Positions 11,176-20,108 of a stretch of DNA of 64,000 nt are shown piece after piece. The notes beneath the pieces were generated by a model. That model was not told the origin of the DNA. It saw only the letters and a program-made list of their open reading frames with translations, and searched no databases. Each line of letters begins with the position of its first letter. The stretch's first letter is position 1. A program made the translations under genes and the position numbers. Source of the DNA: Ruegeria meonggei (GTDB lineage Bacteria > Pseudomonadota > Alphaproteobacteria > Rhodobacterales > Rhodobacteraceae). The stretch spans positions 1 through 64,000 of the forward strand of contig NZ_FWFP01000005.1 in the NCBI RefSeq assembly GCF_900172215.1. Reading direction: 5' to 3'.

Positions 11176-11664
11176 TCAGCTTTGAGTAGGGCTATAATCT
11201 TGTCGCGTTGAGGCTTCTTCGAGACTTGTTTTGAGACGGTCAACAACATATTGCGCTGTTTCAATATCATCTGGCGACAGGCCTTCCGAGAGTTCATTCA
11301 CCCATGGGATTTGCCTCGTAATCGCGGCTTCGTACAACTCCTGCCCCTTTCGAGTCATGACAACCAAGTGCGCACGCTTGTGGTGTGGGTTCGGCTGGAA
11401 CTCCACTATGCCTTCTTTGCTCAATTCATTGATGATCCGTTGTACGCCCTGCCGGTGAACACCCATCGTCCGTGCATGCCAGGCAACGGATTCCGGCCGA
11501 TCCGAATAAGCAATGGCACCAAGGATCTGCCATCGGGCACTTGTCAGACCGAGTTCTGATACGAGGCGATCACCGGCAAGCTGCAATCGACCGTTCAGCC
11601 GAAACACATCCAGTATCAACGCTGTTACGGCTTCTCCTTCTTCGGTCCTTCGCGCGTCCGTCAT
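11176..11664 (-). CDS. MarR family transcriptional regulator
   Basis: A 162-residue winged-helix regulator. LTSARWQILGAIAYSDRPESVA and HARTMGVHRQGVQRIINEL form the recognition helices, and PNPHHKRAHLVVMTRKGQELY forms the wing. GAGGAG lies six bases before the ATG at 11664. It is divergent from a small monooxygenase and a membrane protein, with a palindrome in between, and probably represses both directions in response to a small phenolic or oxidised ligand. Confidence 0.9.
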   Translation of the reverse strand: MTDARRTEEGEAVTALILDVFRLNGRLQLAGDRLVSELGLTSARWQILGAIAYSDRPESVAWHARTMGVHRQGVQRIINELSKEGIVEFQPNPHHKRAHLVVMTRKGQELYEAAITRQIPWVNELSEGLSPDDIETAQYVVDRLKTSLEEASTRQDYSPTQS

Positions 11665-11682
11665 ATCGGCTCCTCATTTTTT

Positions 11683-11698
11683 TGACAACATATTGTCA
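11683..11698. promoter_or_regulatory. Probable MarR operator
   Basis: TGACAA-CATA-TTGTCA is a perfect inverted repeat with 6-bp arms. A further TGACAA half-site lies at 11722-11727. The right arm TTGTCA doubles as a good -35 for the rightward genes, with TTAGAT at 11715 as a possible -10, so bound regulator would occlude polymerase. Confidence 0.65.
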
Positions 11699-11766
11699 TT
11701 TTGCTTGATGCTTCTTAGATATGACAACACGACACCAAATTGAAGTTGTTTTCAAGGAGTACCGCA

Positions 11767-12135
11767 ATGGTCAGTTTCAAACCCCTCGACCCCGAGTTTC
11801 CCATTGAACGGCAATTAGGCATCGACGCTGGACCCATCGTTCTCGTCAATCTCTTCACAGTCGATCCCGTTAACCAAGTCGCCTTGGTAGAAGCTTGGAA
11901 GAACGATGCCCAATGGATGAAAATGCAGCCGGGTTACATCAGCACCCAACTGCATAAGGCCATTGGTGACGGCAGCATGTATATGAACTACGCGGTCTGG
12001 GACTCCGTCGCGGACTTCCGCGCGGCGTTTTCAAACCCCGAGTTTCAGCAGCAACTCAGCCACTATCCCTCAAGCGCTGTGACCGCACCCCACCTGTTCG
12101 AGAAGGTTGCGGTGCCGAATTGCTGCACGGCCTGA
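11767..12135 (+). CDS. Antibiotic biosynthesis monooxygenase (ABM) domain protein
   Basis: A 122-residue single-domain dimeric alpha/beta-barrel protein. VLVNLFTVDPVNQVALVEAWKND and the later SMYMNYAVWDSVADFRAAF match the ABM fold, which includes cofactor-free quinol monooxygenases and haem-degrading enzymes. The ATG at 11767 is preferred because AAGGAG sits just upstream. Control by the divergent MarR gene suggests a stress or detoxification role. Confidence 0.8.
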   Translation: MVSFKPLDPEFPIERQLGIDAGPIVLVNLFTVDPVNQVALVEAWKNDAQWMKMQPGYISTQLHKAIGDGSMYMNYAVWDSVADFRAAFSNPEFQQQLSHYPSSAVTAPHLFEKVAVPNCCTA

Positions 12136-12172
12136 CGAAATCCTATCCAAAAACCAATTTGAGGGAACCGCC

Positions 12173-12616
12173 ATGAAAACAAAGATTCACGCCATCGCGG
12201 GCGGCATCGGCTTTGTAATGATCCTTCTCTTCTGGACATCAACGGCCACCAGCGAGCTCTTTGCGAGCCACGAAACAGTCGCAACCATCAAGGCATTGAT
12301 CCTGAAAGGCATGTTCATTCTCATCCCGGCAATGGCTATTGCCGGCGGAACAGGTATGGCAATGGGCCGGAAACGCAAGGATGCGCTGACGAAAGCCAAG
12401 AAAACCCGCATGCCTGTCATTGCGTTGAATGGTTTACTGATCCTCGTACCCGCCGCCTGGTTTTTGGCTGGCAAAGCCGCTGCTGGCGAATTCGACAGCA
12501 CATTTTATACGATTCAGGTGATTGAACTAATCGCCGGGGCGGCCAACCTCACGATGATGGGACTGAACATTCGTGATGGCTTGCGAATGACCGGTAAAAT
12601 TCGGAGGCCTCGCTGA
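12173..12616 (+). CDS. Small integral membrane protein, function unknown
   Basis: A 147-residue protein with about four hydrophobic segments (near 7-25, 40-62, 80-103 and 115-135) and a basic loop KKARKDALTKAKKTR-like between helices two and three. GAGGG lies before the ATG at 12173. It follows the ABM gene by 37 bases and is probably in the same MarR-controlled unit. I do not recognise a named family. Confidence 0.75.
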   Translation: MKTKIHAIAGGIGFVMILLFWTSTATSELFASHETVATIKALILKGMFILIPAMAIAGGTGMAMGRKRKDALTKAKKTRMPVIALNGLLILVPAAWFLAGKAAAGEFDSTFYTIQVIELIAGAANLTMMGLNIRDGLRMTGKIRRPR

Positions 12617-12721
12617 AGATGTGGTTCCATCCCAGGCATGGCCAAATTGCCGACACTCGAGCAAACGCAGCGAATTGGTGCTATGTCCGCATAGCGAACA
12701 TCCGCAAAAATAGATGCTCCC

Positions 12722-12750
12722 AAAAGGAAAACAGGCACCACATGAGTGCC
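12722..12750 (-). terminator. Terminator of the BCCT transporter gene
   Basis: GGCAC (12734-12738) pairs with GTGCC (12746-12750). On the minus strand the stem is followed by a tail beginning TGTTTTCCTTTT. The stem is short but the tail is good. Confidence 0.65.
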
Positions 12751-12774
12751 CGTTTCAGGTTCTGAAGCGACTGA

Positions 12775-13977
12775 TTAGTGAACCGTCTCGACCTTGTGGA
12801 AGTCCAGGTCACGATCTTCAGGCATTGAATCGATGCTCAAGACCTCTTTGCGCTTGGTGATCAGGATAAAGACTACGCAGGCCAGATAGAGCCCGACGAC
12901 CACGGCACCGATCCACTGAATCTGCAGCCACTGGCTCTGGAACAACAAGGTCAGAGCAAATAGCAGCGCAACATTGCCAGCCACGTAAGGCGTCTTACCG
13001 AACCGCTCGACCGTCATATTCAGGTTGTCTGTATAAAGCCTAATAAGGGAATCAAGCGAGTTGATCACGAAGGTCACGCCCACGATCACCATGGCGATAT
13101 TGGTAATGCCCGCAGTGCTGAGACCGTTCAGGTGATAGTAATACAGAACGGTGAACCAGATCCCCAGCGGGATTGACGGGAAGATCAACAGCGCCGCCAG
13201 AAGCTGCCAAGTCTTCAACCCACCCACAAAGCGTGAAGTGAACTGACCGATCATGATCGACCATGCGAACCACCAGAACAGGTAGAAGGCGTGATAGTCG
13301 GTCAGCGGCAGGACAAATTTGTGCAGATTGCCGAAATAGGCGCTGATGTTACTGCCGGTTTCGACAAACCCGCCGATGCCCATTCCCGCAGCGATCCACA
13401 TACCCAGGATTAGTGACAGGAACAAAAAGGTCGAGCCCACTGACAGGATGCGTACGTATTTCAAGTCGGTCGAGGAATACGCCGCCGCCAGAATGACCAC
13501 AAACACGATCACGTAAAAGGTGGTGACCACGGATTCACCGTCGCCAATCTCGGGCAGGTAGCCGGGCAGGTAGATCAGGAACAGGCTGGCGGTGAAAGCG
13601 CAGGTCCCAATGATGACTACGTTGTTGATCAGCTTGACCACTGGGATCTCAAAGAACTTTACCCGCGGCTCGATCACGCAAAAATAGAAGGCCGTCAGGA
13701 AGTAGAAGGCCCAGATCAGAAAGCCCCAAAACCCGAACTCGATCGCCAATGGGTTGGCAAAGGCATAAGCCGGTTCTTCGGCATAGCCGCCGAATTCAGT
13801 CAGGGGAAACATGATCAGACCGACGTCCAGACCGGATGTGAACAGAATGGCAATGAACGTGAACAGATGAACGGGAGTGACGCCTACACATCGCAGGTTC
13901 CACCACTTCACCACAAAGAAGGCGACCAGTCCCAAAGCCAGCAGGACGCCAAACGACAGAATGAACTCCAGAAACAC
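12775..13977 (-). CDS. Divergent, short BCCT-type transporter
   Basis: A 400-residue polytopic inner-membrane protein with roughly ten to twelve hydrophobic helices. WWFAWSIMIGQFTSRFVGGLKTW matches the BCCT signature region on helix 8. SGLDVGLIMF with a following EEP resembles the substrate-binding GMGIGxxFW...EP segment in diverged form. Canonical BCCT carriers are about 500 residues, so termini or loops are reduced. Expected substrates are quaternary amines such as betaine, choline or carnitine, but this is inference. The start is placed at GTG 13977, because GGGGG lies about seven bases upstream of it, while the TTG at 13983 is too close to that SD. Confidence 0.75.
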   Translation of the reverse strand: MFLEFILSFGVLLALGLVAFFVVKWWNLRCVGVTPVHLFTFIAILFTSGLDVGLIMFPLTEFGGYAEEPAYAFANPLAIEFGFWGFLIWAFYFLTAFYFCVIEPRVKFFEIPVVKLINNVVIIGTCAFTASLFLIYLPGYLPEIGDGESVVTTFYVIVFVVILAAAYSSTDLKYVRILSVGSTFLFLSLILGMWIAAGMGIGGFVETGSNISAYFGNLHKFVLPLTDYHAFYLFWWFAWSIMIGQFTSRFVGGLKTWQLLAALLIFPSIPLGIWFTVLYYYHLNGLSTAGITNIAMVIVGVTFVINSLDSLIRLYTDNLNMTVERFGKTPYVAGNVALLFALTLLFQSQWLQIQWIGAVVVGLYLACVVFILITKRKEVLSIDSMPEDRDLDFHKVETVH

Positions 13978-14164
13978 CGGCAAACCCCCTTTGATGCGGC
14001 ATACACTCTGGGCTTTTATTATTTACTGGCCAATCAATCAATAAAAACGAATCTATTTCCCGTTTTGCTCATTTTTTCTGCCTTTATTGGTGTTCACTAT
14101 TACTGGTGCTTGTGGCGTGCTGCAAAATCGGGAACAGTCCCGAAGATGTCAAAAGGGGGATGCA

Positions 14165-15052
14165 ATGGATCTGCGCGCCATGGCCATGGGGCTGACATTT
14201 GCGTTGATCTGGTCCTCGGCCTTTACCTCGGCCCGGATCATTGTGGCCGATGCATCGCCGCTGTTTTCCCTGGCGCTGCGGTTTCTGATCTCGGGGCTGA
14301 TTGGAGTCGCAATTGCGCGCGCGATGGGCCAAAGCTGGCGCCTGTCACCGTCACAATGGTATGCGACGATCCTGTTCGGAATCTGCCAGAATGCCCTGTA
14401 TTTGGGCCTGAACTTCTATGCGATGCAAACTATCGAGGCCTCTGTAGCCGCGATCATCGCTTCGACCATGCCACTGTTGGTGGCACTGGCAGGCTGGCTG
14501 TTTCTGGGGGAAAGGCTGCGGCCCGTCGGGGTGGCCGGGCTGTTTGCCGGTTTTGCAGGCGTCGCAGTGATCATGAGCAGCCGGGTCGGTGCAGGCTTGG
14601 ATATGTTCGGCGTGATGCTGTGTGGGATCGGGGCGCTGGCGCTGACCTTTGCCACGCTCGCGGTGCGCGGCGCGACATCGGGCGGCAATTTCATGATGGT
14701 GGTTGGACTGCAGATGCTGGTCGGATCGGGTGTCCTGTTCGTTGCCGCCCCCCTGTTTGAGACGATCTACATCCATCCCACTGTGCCTCTGGCACTGGCA
14801 TTCACCTATACGACCCTGTTCCCCGGACTGCTGGCCACATTGATCTGGTTTCTGCTACTGGACCGAATCGGAGCGACCCGTGCGGCCACGTTCCATTTCC
14901 TCAACCCTGTCTTCGGGGTGACCATTGCCGCGCTGTTGCTGGGTGAAAAGTTGGGTCCGCTGGACGCGATTGGCGTACTGGTGACGACGCTGGGAATTCT
15001 GGCGGTTCAGGTGTCGCGACAACCGGTTCGGGGCAGCAAAGACTCGGCCTGA
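14165..15052 (+). CDS. DMT/EamA family transporter
   Basis: A 295-residue inner-membrane protein with ten predicted helices in two EamA repeats. The first repeat ends near ERLRPVGVAGLFAGFAGVAVI and the second near EKLGPLDAIGVLVTTLGILAV, each with the usual glutamate-bearing signature. An AAGGGGG motif precedes the ATG at 14165. Members export amino acids, metabolites or purines, and the substrate here cannot be assigned. Confidence 0.88.
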   Translation: MDLRAMAMGLTFALIWSSAFTSARIIVADASPLFSLALRFLISGLIGVAIARAMGQSWRLSPSQWYATILFGICQNALYLGLNFYAMQTIEASVAAIIASTMPLLVALAGWLFLGERLRPVGVAGLFAGFAGVAVIMSSRVGAGLDMFGVMLCGIGALALTFATLAVRGATSGGNFMMVVGLQMLVGSGVLFVAAPLFETIYIHPTVPLALAFTYTTLFPGLLATLIWFLLLDRIGATRAATFHFLNPVFGVTIAALLLGEKLGPLDAIGVLVTTLGILAVQVSRQPVRGSKDSA

Positions 15053-15216
15053 CTCGGCAACTTTAAGTAATCAGATCTGGAGCCTGGCCCATAAGATGCC
15101 ACAACCGGGCCCTGGGGACCACCCGCACGAGGTCGCGAGGCGGTTGAAACATGGCTTTGATTTCCCCGACACCACGCCCAAATAGTGTACAACACGCAAA
15201 ACCCTCCGGAGGAGCC

Positions 15217-15666
15217 ATGACCCGCTACACCAAAGACCCTGAGGCCATCGCCGCCCTCTCACCCGAAGAGTTTCACGTCACGCAACGCAGCGGGACCGAA
15301 CGACCGGGCACAGGCAAACACCTGAACAACAAAGAACCTGGGATTTACGTCGATATCGTGTCGGGCGAGCCATTGTTCGCTTCGACCCACAAATACGAAT
15401 CCGGCTGCGGCTGGCCCAGTTTTACCAAACCTATCGTGCACGCGCATGTCGACGAGTTCAAAGACAGCACTCTGGGCATGATCCGCACCGAGGTCCGCTC
15501 GAAACACGGGGATAGCCATCTGGGGCACGTGTTCCCCGATGGCCCGCGCGAACACGGCGGGCTGCGCTATTGCATCAACTCTGCCGCGCTGCGGTTCATC
15601 CATCGCGACGAGATGGAGGCCGAAGGCTATGGCGAATTCCTGATCCATGTGGAGGACATCCAATGA
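15217..15666 (+). CDS. msrB: Peptide-methionine (R)-S-oxide reductase MsrB
   Basis: Reduces the R epimer of methionine sulfoxide in proteins. The 149-residue protein carries SGCGWPSF with the resolving cysteine, [10 protein letters not shown], and [11 protein letters not shown] with the catalytic cysteine. The two zinc-binding CxxC pairs of E. coli MsrB are absent: the corresponding segments read YVDIVSG and RSKHGD, so this is a zinc-free form. GGAGGAG lies just before the ATG. It overlaps msrA by four bases. Confidence 0.96.
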   Translation: MTRYTKDPEAIAALSPEEFHVTQRSGTERPGTGKHLNNKEPGIYVDIVSGEPLFASTHKYESGCGWPSFTKPIVHAHVDEFKDSTLGMIRTEVRSKHGDSHLGHVFPDGPREHGGLRYCINSAALRFIHRDEMEAEGYGEFLIHVEDIQ

Positions 15667-16172
15667 CCGAACACCGCGCCGTTCTTGCCGGAGGCTGCTT
15701 TTGGGGCATGCAGGACCTGATCCGCAAACTGCCCGGCGTTTCGCGTACCTGCGTCGGATACACCGGCGGTGACGTTCCCAACGCCACCTATCGCAACCAT
15801 GGCACCCATGCCGAAGGGATTGAGATCTGGTTTGACCCCGCGAAGACCACCTATCGCGACTTGCTGGAGTTCTTTTTCCAAATCCACGATCCCACCACCG
15901 CCAACCGTCAGGGCAATGACCGGGGGATGAGTTATCGCTCGGCCATCTACTATGTGGATGACGGGCAGAAACAGGTGGCCGAGGATACGATTGCGGATGT
16001 GAATGCCAGCGGCATCTGGCCCGGTAAAGTCGTGACCGAGGTCGAACCCGTCGGCGCGTTCTGGGAAGCCGAGCCCGAGCATCAGGATTACCTTGAGCGT
16101 CTTCCCAACGGATATACTTGCCATTTCCCCCGCCCCGATTGGGTACTGCCGAAACGCGACGCGGCTGAATAA
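15663..16172 (+). CDS. msrA: Peptide-methionine (S)-S-oxide reductase MsrA
   Basis: Reduces the S epimer of methionine sulfoxide. The 169-residue protein has the catalytic cysteine in GGCFWGMQD, then [23 protein letters not shown] and [13 protein letters not shown]. The start codon overlaps the msrB stop codon (ATGA), giving coupled expression of both stereospecific repair enzymes. Confidence 0.95.
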   Translation: MTEHRAVLAGGCFWGMQDLIRKLPGVSRTCVGYTGGDVPNATYRNHGTHAEGIEIWFDPAKTTYRDLLEFFFQIHDPTTANRQGNDRGMSYRSAIYYVDDGQKQVAEDTIADVNASGIWPGKVVTEVEPVGAFWEAEPEHQDYLERLPNGYTCHFPRPDWVLPKRDAAE

Positions 16173-16173
16173 A

Positions 16174-16204
16174 CGGGTTTGCCCTCCTTGCGGGGGCTAA
16201 CCCG
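16174..16204. terminator. Hairpin between convergent msrA and hydantoinase genes
   Basis: CGGGTT (16174-16179) pairs with AACCCG (16199-16204), and the stem continues inward with GCCC against GGGC after one mismatch. It sits at the junction of two convergent genes and may act in both directions, though neither side has a strong T-tract. Confidence 0.5.
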
Positions 16205-18200
16205 ACGCCACCCGAGGTCGTCCGCTGGCCTCAACCGTCACCATCGCCTCGACAAACACCTCCTGCGCTTCAATCCGGGCAGTGCGGATATCCCGGTCAA
16301 CGACCACACGGATATCCTCGGCCCCGGCCTGGCGGACTGCACCTTCGGCCTCTTGCCGCAACACGGATTCCAACAGGGCCAGTGCTGCGTCGGATTCGTT
16401 GAAATCCTGCGGGCCATCTTCAAGATGGACCCGGTAGCGACCCTCGGACGGTGAAGTCACCGTGCCTGACCGGCGCAATGTCAGCCGTCCAACCACCGCG
16501 CCGATGGCATTGGCAACCCCGGCATGTTCTGGCAGGATCATGCGGCAATGCAGCCGGTCCCCAACAGCTGGGTAATAGCTAGGGGCAGAGGCTCCCAGAC
16601 CCACAACATCAACATTAATCGACGTATCCAGAGCCAGCAAACCGCGATGCCGGGCCAACCCTTTTTGCGTCAAAACGTGGCGCGCAAGATCAGCGGACGG
16701 AGCCCCAAATCCCTGCGCTTCTTCGGCAAAAGCAGTCTCTAATAAGGTCAAAGCGGTTTGATCCGTCAGCTGATCCACAATCATGTGCGCCAGAACCTCC
16801 GGCGCCGAGGCCAACATATCACCCGTCCCGATCCGTTTGCGCGCCATCAGCTCCAGTGCTTTACGCGCAGCTTCTGCATCCCACGAATCTAACCGCTCCA
16901 GAACGTGGCTGGCATCCGACGGCGTCACGCCCGAGACCTGAACGATCCCGCGATCTACCAGCCGCGTCAGTGCACCGTTTTCCATTCGTGTGCGCAGCAG
17001 GTCGCTCAGAGGCAGAACCTGGTCTCCCAACCGCTCCAACAACGCTTCTTCTCGTGCGCCCAACCCATCTGCGTGGATTCCGGGAATGCGGCGAGCAAAC
17101 CGTGTGTCATGCTCACCCACCGTCGTGGCCCGCAGCTGTGCGTCCAGAACGGCATGGACCGCCTTGGGTGCCTCTGACGCGATCAGCGACACTGGCAGGA
17201 CACGCCGTGGCCCCAGAAACACGCCGCCACGCAGCCCTTCGGTGACCACATGCACTTGACTGTCGCCGCCCAGACCATGCGTGCGCATCGCCACGGCCTC
17301 GACCATGGTCCGGAACCCTCCAACCCGCGCACCTGCGGGGTCAATCGCGGGCTTGCCGTCCCGGATCAGCGCCACATCCGTCGTCGTCCCGCCAATATCC
17401 GATACCAGAGCGTTCTCTGCCCCGGTCAACCAGCTGGCTCCAACGATCGACGCCGCTGGTCCGCTGAGAATGGTCTCAATCGGTCGCTCTCGCGCTTGGT
17501 CCGCGCTCATCAGCGCACCATCACCGCGCACCACCATCATCGGCGCGGTGATGCCCAGTTCTTGCAAGCGAACCTGCGCACGTCCGATCAAACCGTCGAT
17601 CATCCCGATCAACCGAGCGTTCAAAACAGCTGTCACTGCACGCTTCGGACCGTTCAACTTGGCCGACAGATGGTGCGAACAGGTCACCGGCGCACCGGTT
17701 CTTTCGGCGATGACTCGCGCCGCTTCAAGCTCATGCGCCGGGTTCCGCGTGGCAAACTGCGCCGCCACTGCATACCCCGAAATCCCTTTATGAGAGTCTA
17801 AAAATGCCTCAAGCGCAGCCCTGTCCAGCGGCGCAGATTCACCCCCGGCATGGCTGTGACCGCCAGAGATCACCAGCGCCGGATCGCCTTTCAAGGCGTC
17901 CTGCAGACCGTGCTTTTCCAGATCACTGTCTTTGAACCCGATATATACCAGCGCAACGCGCCCACCCTGCCCCTCGACCAGTGCATTGGTGGCCAATGTG
18001 GTCGACAGGGACGCCATCGAGATCTGATCCGGAGAGACCAGCGCCTGATCCAGCACCACCTGAATTGCCTGACCCACGCCAATCGCCAGATCCGCGCGCG
18101 TTGTCAGCGCCTTGGCTGAGGCGATCACATCGCTCTCATCCCGGATCAACACCGCATCCGTATAGGTTCCGCCCGTATCTACCCCCAAAGCCAGCGCCAT
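16197..18200 (-). CDS. Hydantoinase A / oxoprolinase family protein
   Basis: A 667-residue protein with the N-terminal hydantoinase/oxoprolinase segment (GVDTGGTYTDAVLI), the central hydantoinase A domain (VSDIGGTTTDVALIRDG) and a long C-terminal part. Both glycine-rich motifs are phosphate-binding loops of the actin-like ATPase fold. Family members hydrolyse hydantoins, 5-oxoproline or carboxylate acetone, usually with a HyuB partner. No HyuB gene is adjacent, so the reaction is uncertain. The ATG at 18200 has GGAG upstream, and the extended frame is low in similarity. Confidence 0.82.
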   Translation of the reverse strand: MALALGVDTGGTYTDAVLIRDESDVIASAKALTTRADLAIGVGQAIQVVLDQALVSPDQISMASLSTTLATNALVEGQGGRVALVYIGFKDSDLEKHGLQDALKGDPALVISGGHSHAGGESAPLDRAALEAFLDSHKGISGYAVAAQFATRNPAHELEAARVIAERTGAPVTCSHHLSAKLNGPKRAVTAVLNARLIGMIDGLIGRAQVRLQELGITAPMMVVRGDGALMSADQARERPIETILSGPAASIVGASWLTGAENALVSDIGGTTTDVALIRDGKPAIDPAGARVGGFRTMVEAVAMRTHGLGGDSQVHVVTEGLRGGVFLGPRRVLPVSLIASEAPKAVHAVLDAQLRATTVGEHDTRFARRIPGIHADGLGAREEALLERLGDQVLPLSDLLRTRMENGALTRLVDRGIVQVSGVTPSDASHVLERLDSWDAEAARKALELMARKRIGTGDMLASAPEVLAHMIVDQLTDQTALTLLETAFAEEAQGFGAPSADLARHVLTQKGLARHRGLLALDTSINVDVVGLGASAPSYYPAVGDRLHCRMILPEHAGVANAIGAVVGRLTLRRSGTVTSPSEGRYRVHLEDGPQDFNESDAALALLESVLRQEAEGAVRQAGAEDIRVVVDRDIRTARIEAQEVFVEAMVTVEASGRPRVASG

Positions 18201-18272
18201 CGGGATCTCCTTACTGTTCGCTGCAAATGGGTGTAGCGTTTTGGACCGACACGTCCAGCCTGTTTGCGGCAA

Positions 18273-19310
18273 CTACGACAGTTGTTTCACCGCCCAACGG
18301 GCGGCATCGGCCACCGTCGGATCGGAATCCTCGGCCAAACCCTGCGCAACAGGTTTCAAACCCTGCGCGCCAGAATTACCGATGGCATAGAGCACATTGC
18401 GCACAAACCGGTCCCGCCCAATGCGTTTGATGGGCGATCCGGAAAACTTGGCCCGAAACGCGGCATCATCCAACGCGGCCAGTTCAGCCAGCGCAGGCGC
18501 TTTCAGGTCGTCACGCGCGGCGTAACGCAGATCGCTGGCCGCGACAGCAAACTTGTTCCACGGACACGCCGCCAGGCAATCATCGCATCCATAAATACGA
18601 TTGCCGAGCTTCGCGCGCAGGTCTTCGTCGACCGGACCTTTGTGCTCGATGGTCAGATAGGAAATGCACCGCCGCGCATCGAGCTGATACGGTGCTAGGA
18701 AAGCATCCGTCGGACAGGCATCCAGACAAGCCCGACAGGTCCCGCAATGATCTACCTCGGCCATGTCCGACGGCAATTCCAAAGTGGTAAAAACAGAGCC
18801 GATAAAAGCCCAGTTGCCCCAATCCCGACTGACCAAATTGGTATGTTTCCCCTGCCATCCCAACCCGGCAGCATGGCCCAGCGCTTTTTCAGGAACCGGC
18901 GCTGTGTCGACAAAAACTTTTACCTCTCCGCCCGCCTCACCAATCAACCAGCGCGCCAGACGTTTTAGGCGCTTCTTCACCAGATCATGGTAATCTTTGT
19001 TTTGCGCATAGACGGAAATCGCACCGCACTCCGGGTGATCCAGAACCGCGGTGGGATCATGCTCGGGCGTGTAGCTTTCGGCCAGCATGATCACCGATCG
19101 TGCCTCGGGCCATAATGCAGCCGGGTCGCCCCGCCAATGGGTCCGCTCAGCCATCCACCCCATCTGCCCGTGATAACCGGCCTGCAAAAACGCCTCCAGC
19201 CGGTCAGGAACTTCGGGTACATCCCAAGGCCTGCACACGCGGCATGACACGAAACCTTCGTTCAGCGCCTGTGCCACCATCTCGTCCTTTAAACCCGATC
19301 CGCTCTTCAT
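18273..19310 (-). CDS. queG: Epoxyqueuosine reductase QueG
   Basis: Cobalamin-dependent iron-sulfur enzyme for the last step of queuosine synthesis in tRNA. The 345-residue protein has two 4Fe-4S motifs, [12 protein letters not shown] and a second [13 protein letters not shown], preceded by the cobalamin-binding region with [24 protein letters not shown]-terminal HEAT-like segment ends the protein. The ATG at 19310 lies inside a repeated intergenic element (see 19297-19374). A GTG at 19346 is an alternative start, but the extra residues would be encoded by the repeat. Confidence 0.94.
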   Translation of the reverse strand: MKSGSGLKDEMVAQALNEGFVSCRVCRPWDVPEVPDRLEAFLQAGYHGQMGWMAERTHWRGDPAALWPEARSVIMLAESYTPEHDPTAVLDHPECGAISVYAQNKDYHDLVKKRLKRLARWLIGEAGGEVKVFVDTAPVPEKALGHAAGLGWQGKHTNLVSRDWGNWAFIGSVFTTLELPSDMAEVDHCGTCRACLDACPTDAFLAPYQLDARRCISYLTIEHKGPVDEDLRAKLGNRIYGCDDCLAACPWNKFAVAASDLRYAARDDLKAPALAELAALDDAAFRAKFSGSPIKRIGRDRFVRNVLYAIGNSGAQGLKPVAQGLAEDSDPTVADAARWAVKQLS

Positions 19311-19374
19311 CTGGCCAAAAATATCCTCGGGGGTGAATTGGCCCACCGGGCCAAGAGGGGGCAGACAGCCCCCT
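19297..19374 (-). repeat. Intergenic repeat element, copy A
   Basis: The minus strand reads a GC hairpin (AGGGGGC 19356-19362 with GCCCCCT 19368-19374), a second hairpin (TTGGCCC 19338-19344 with GGGCCAA 19348-19354), then CCCCCGAGG, ATATTTTTGGCCAGATG and AAG...GGATC. The last part supplies the queG start codon. Copy B at 51784-51846 matches over about 36 columns with few differences. Confidence 0.8.
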
Positions 19375-19385
19375 GACCCAGCCTA

Positions 19386-20051
19386 TCAGAAATCCAGATC
19401 AGCGTAATGGGCCGGTGGTCGAAACCCGGGCACCTGATCTGCCAGAATTGACCTGAAGGCCGGGCGCGACTTAATCTTTGCATACCAGTCCTTGACCGCT
19501 TGCGACCGGTTCCAGTCCACGTCCGAGATATAGTCCAGCGCCGATAGATGCGCCGCAGCCGCAAAATCGGCCAAAGTCATCTGATCCCCGGCCAGCCAGC
19601 GGCGGTGATCCAGCAACCAAGTCATGTAATCCAGATGGTATTTGATCGCACGCGCGCCTTGTTTGACGTTCTTGCTGTCAGGATAGCCCTCGCCGGTGAC
19701 TTTTTTATTGACCCGCTCATACAGCAGTTTCGCTGTGACCTCGTGGTGAAATTTGTCATCAAACCAACCCACCAGACGTCGCACTTCGTACCGAGCCTCT
19801 GGGGATTTGGGCATCAGTGACGGTTCCGGGCGCGTTTCCTCGATGTATTCACAGATGGCGGCGCTTTCCGACATGGTTTGCCCGTCCAGACGCAGCACCG
19901 GCACCTTGCCAGCCGGGTTCCGGCGCAAAAAATCCGGGTCTTTTTCCCAGTATCGCTCCTCGACCAGCTCAACTTCGATTTTCTTTTCCGCCAGCGACAA
20001 ACGGACCTTGCGGCAATACGGGGACAGGGGAACGTGAAACAAACGCGCCAT
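19386..20051 (-). CDS. Glutathione S-transferase family protein
   Basis: A 221-residue two-domain GST. The thioredoxin-like domain has PLSPYCRKVRLSLAEKK with a possible catalytic Ser/Cys (SPYC), VPVLRLDG and SESAAICEYIEE, which bind the gamma-glutamyl part of glutathione. The all-helical domain includes LAGDQMTLADFAAAAHL. It probably conjugates or reduces an electrophile. It lies upstream of queG on the same strand, separated by the repeat element. Confidence 0.9.
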   Translation of the reverse strand: MARLFHVPLSPYCRKVRLSLAEKKIEVELVEERYWEKDPDFLRRNPAGKVPVLRLDGQTMSESAAICEYIEETRPEPSLMPKSPEARYEVRRLVGWFDDKFHHEVTAKLLYERVNKKVTGEGYPDSKNVKQGARAIKYHLDYMTWLLDHRRWLAGDQMTLADFAAAAHLSALDYISDVDWNRSQAVKDWYAKIKSRPAFRSILADQVPGFRPPAHYADLDF

Positions 20052-20108
20052 GAGCTTCCAATCGAACCAGTGATACCCCCCAGCTTTAGCCTTGTGAGGG
20101 CACCAGTT

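Noticed and set aside
13867..14760. 297-codon plus-strand ORF
   Set aside because: Overlaps the 5' end of the BCCT gene and most of the DMT gene in another frame; no domain.
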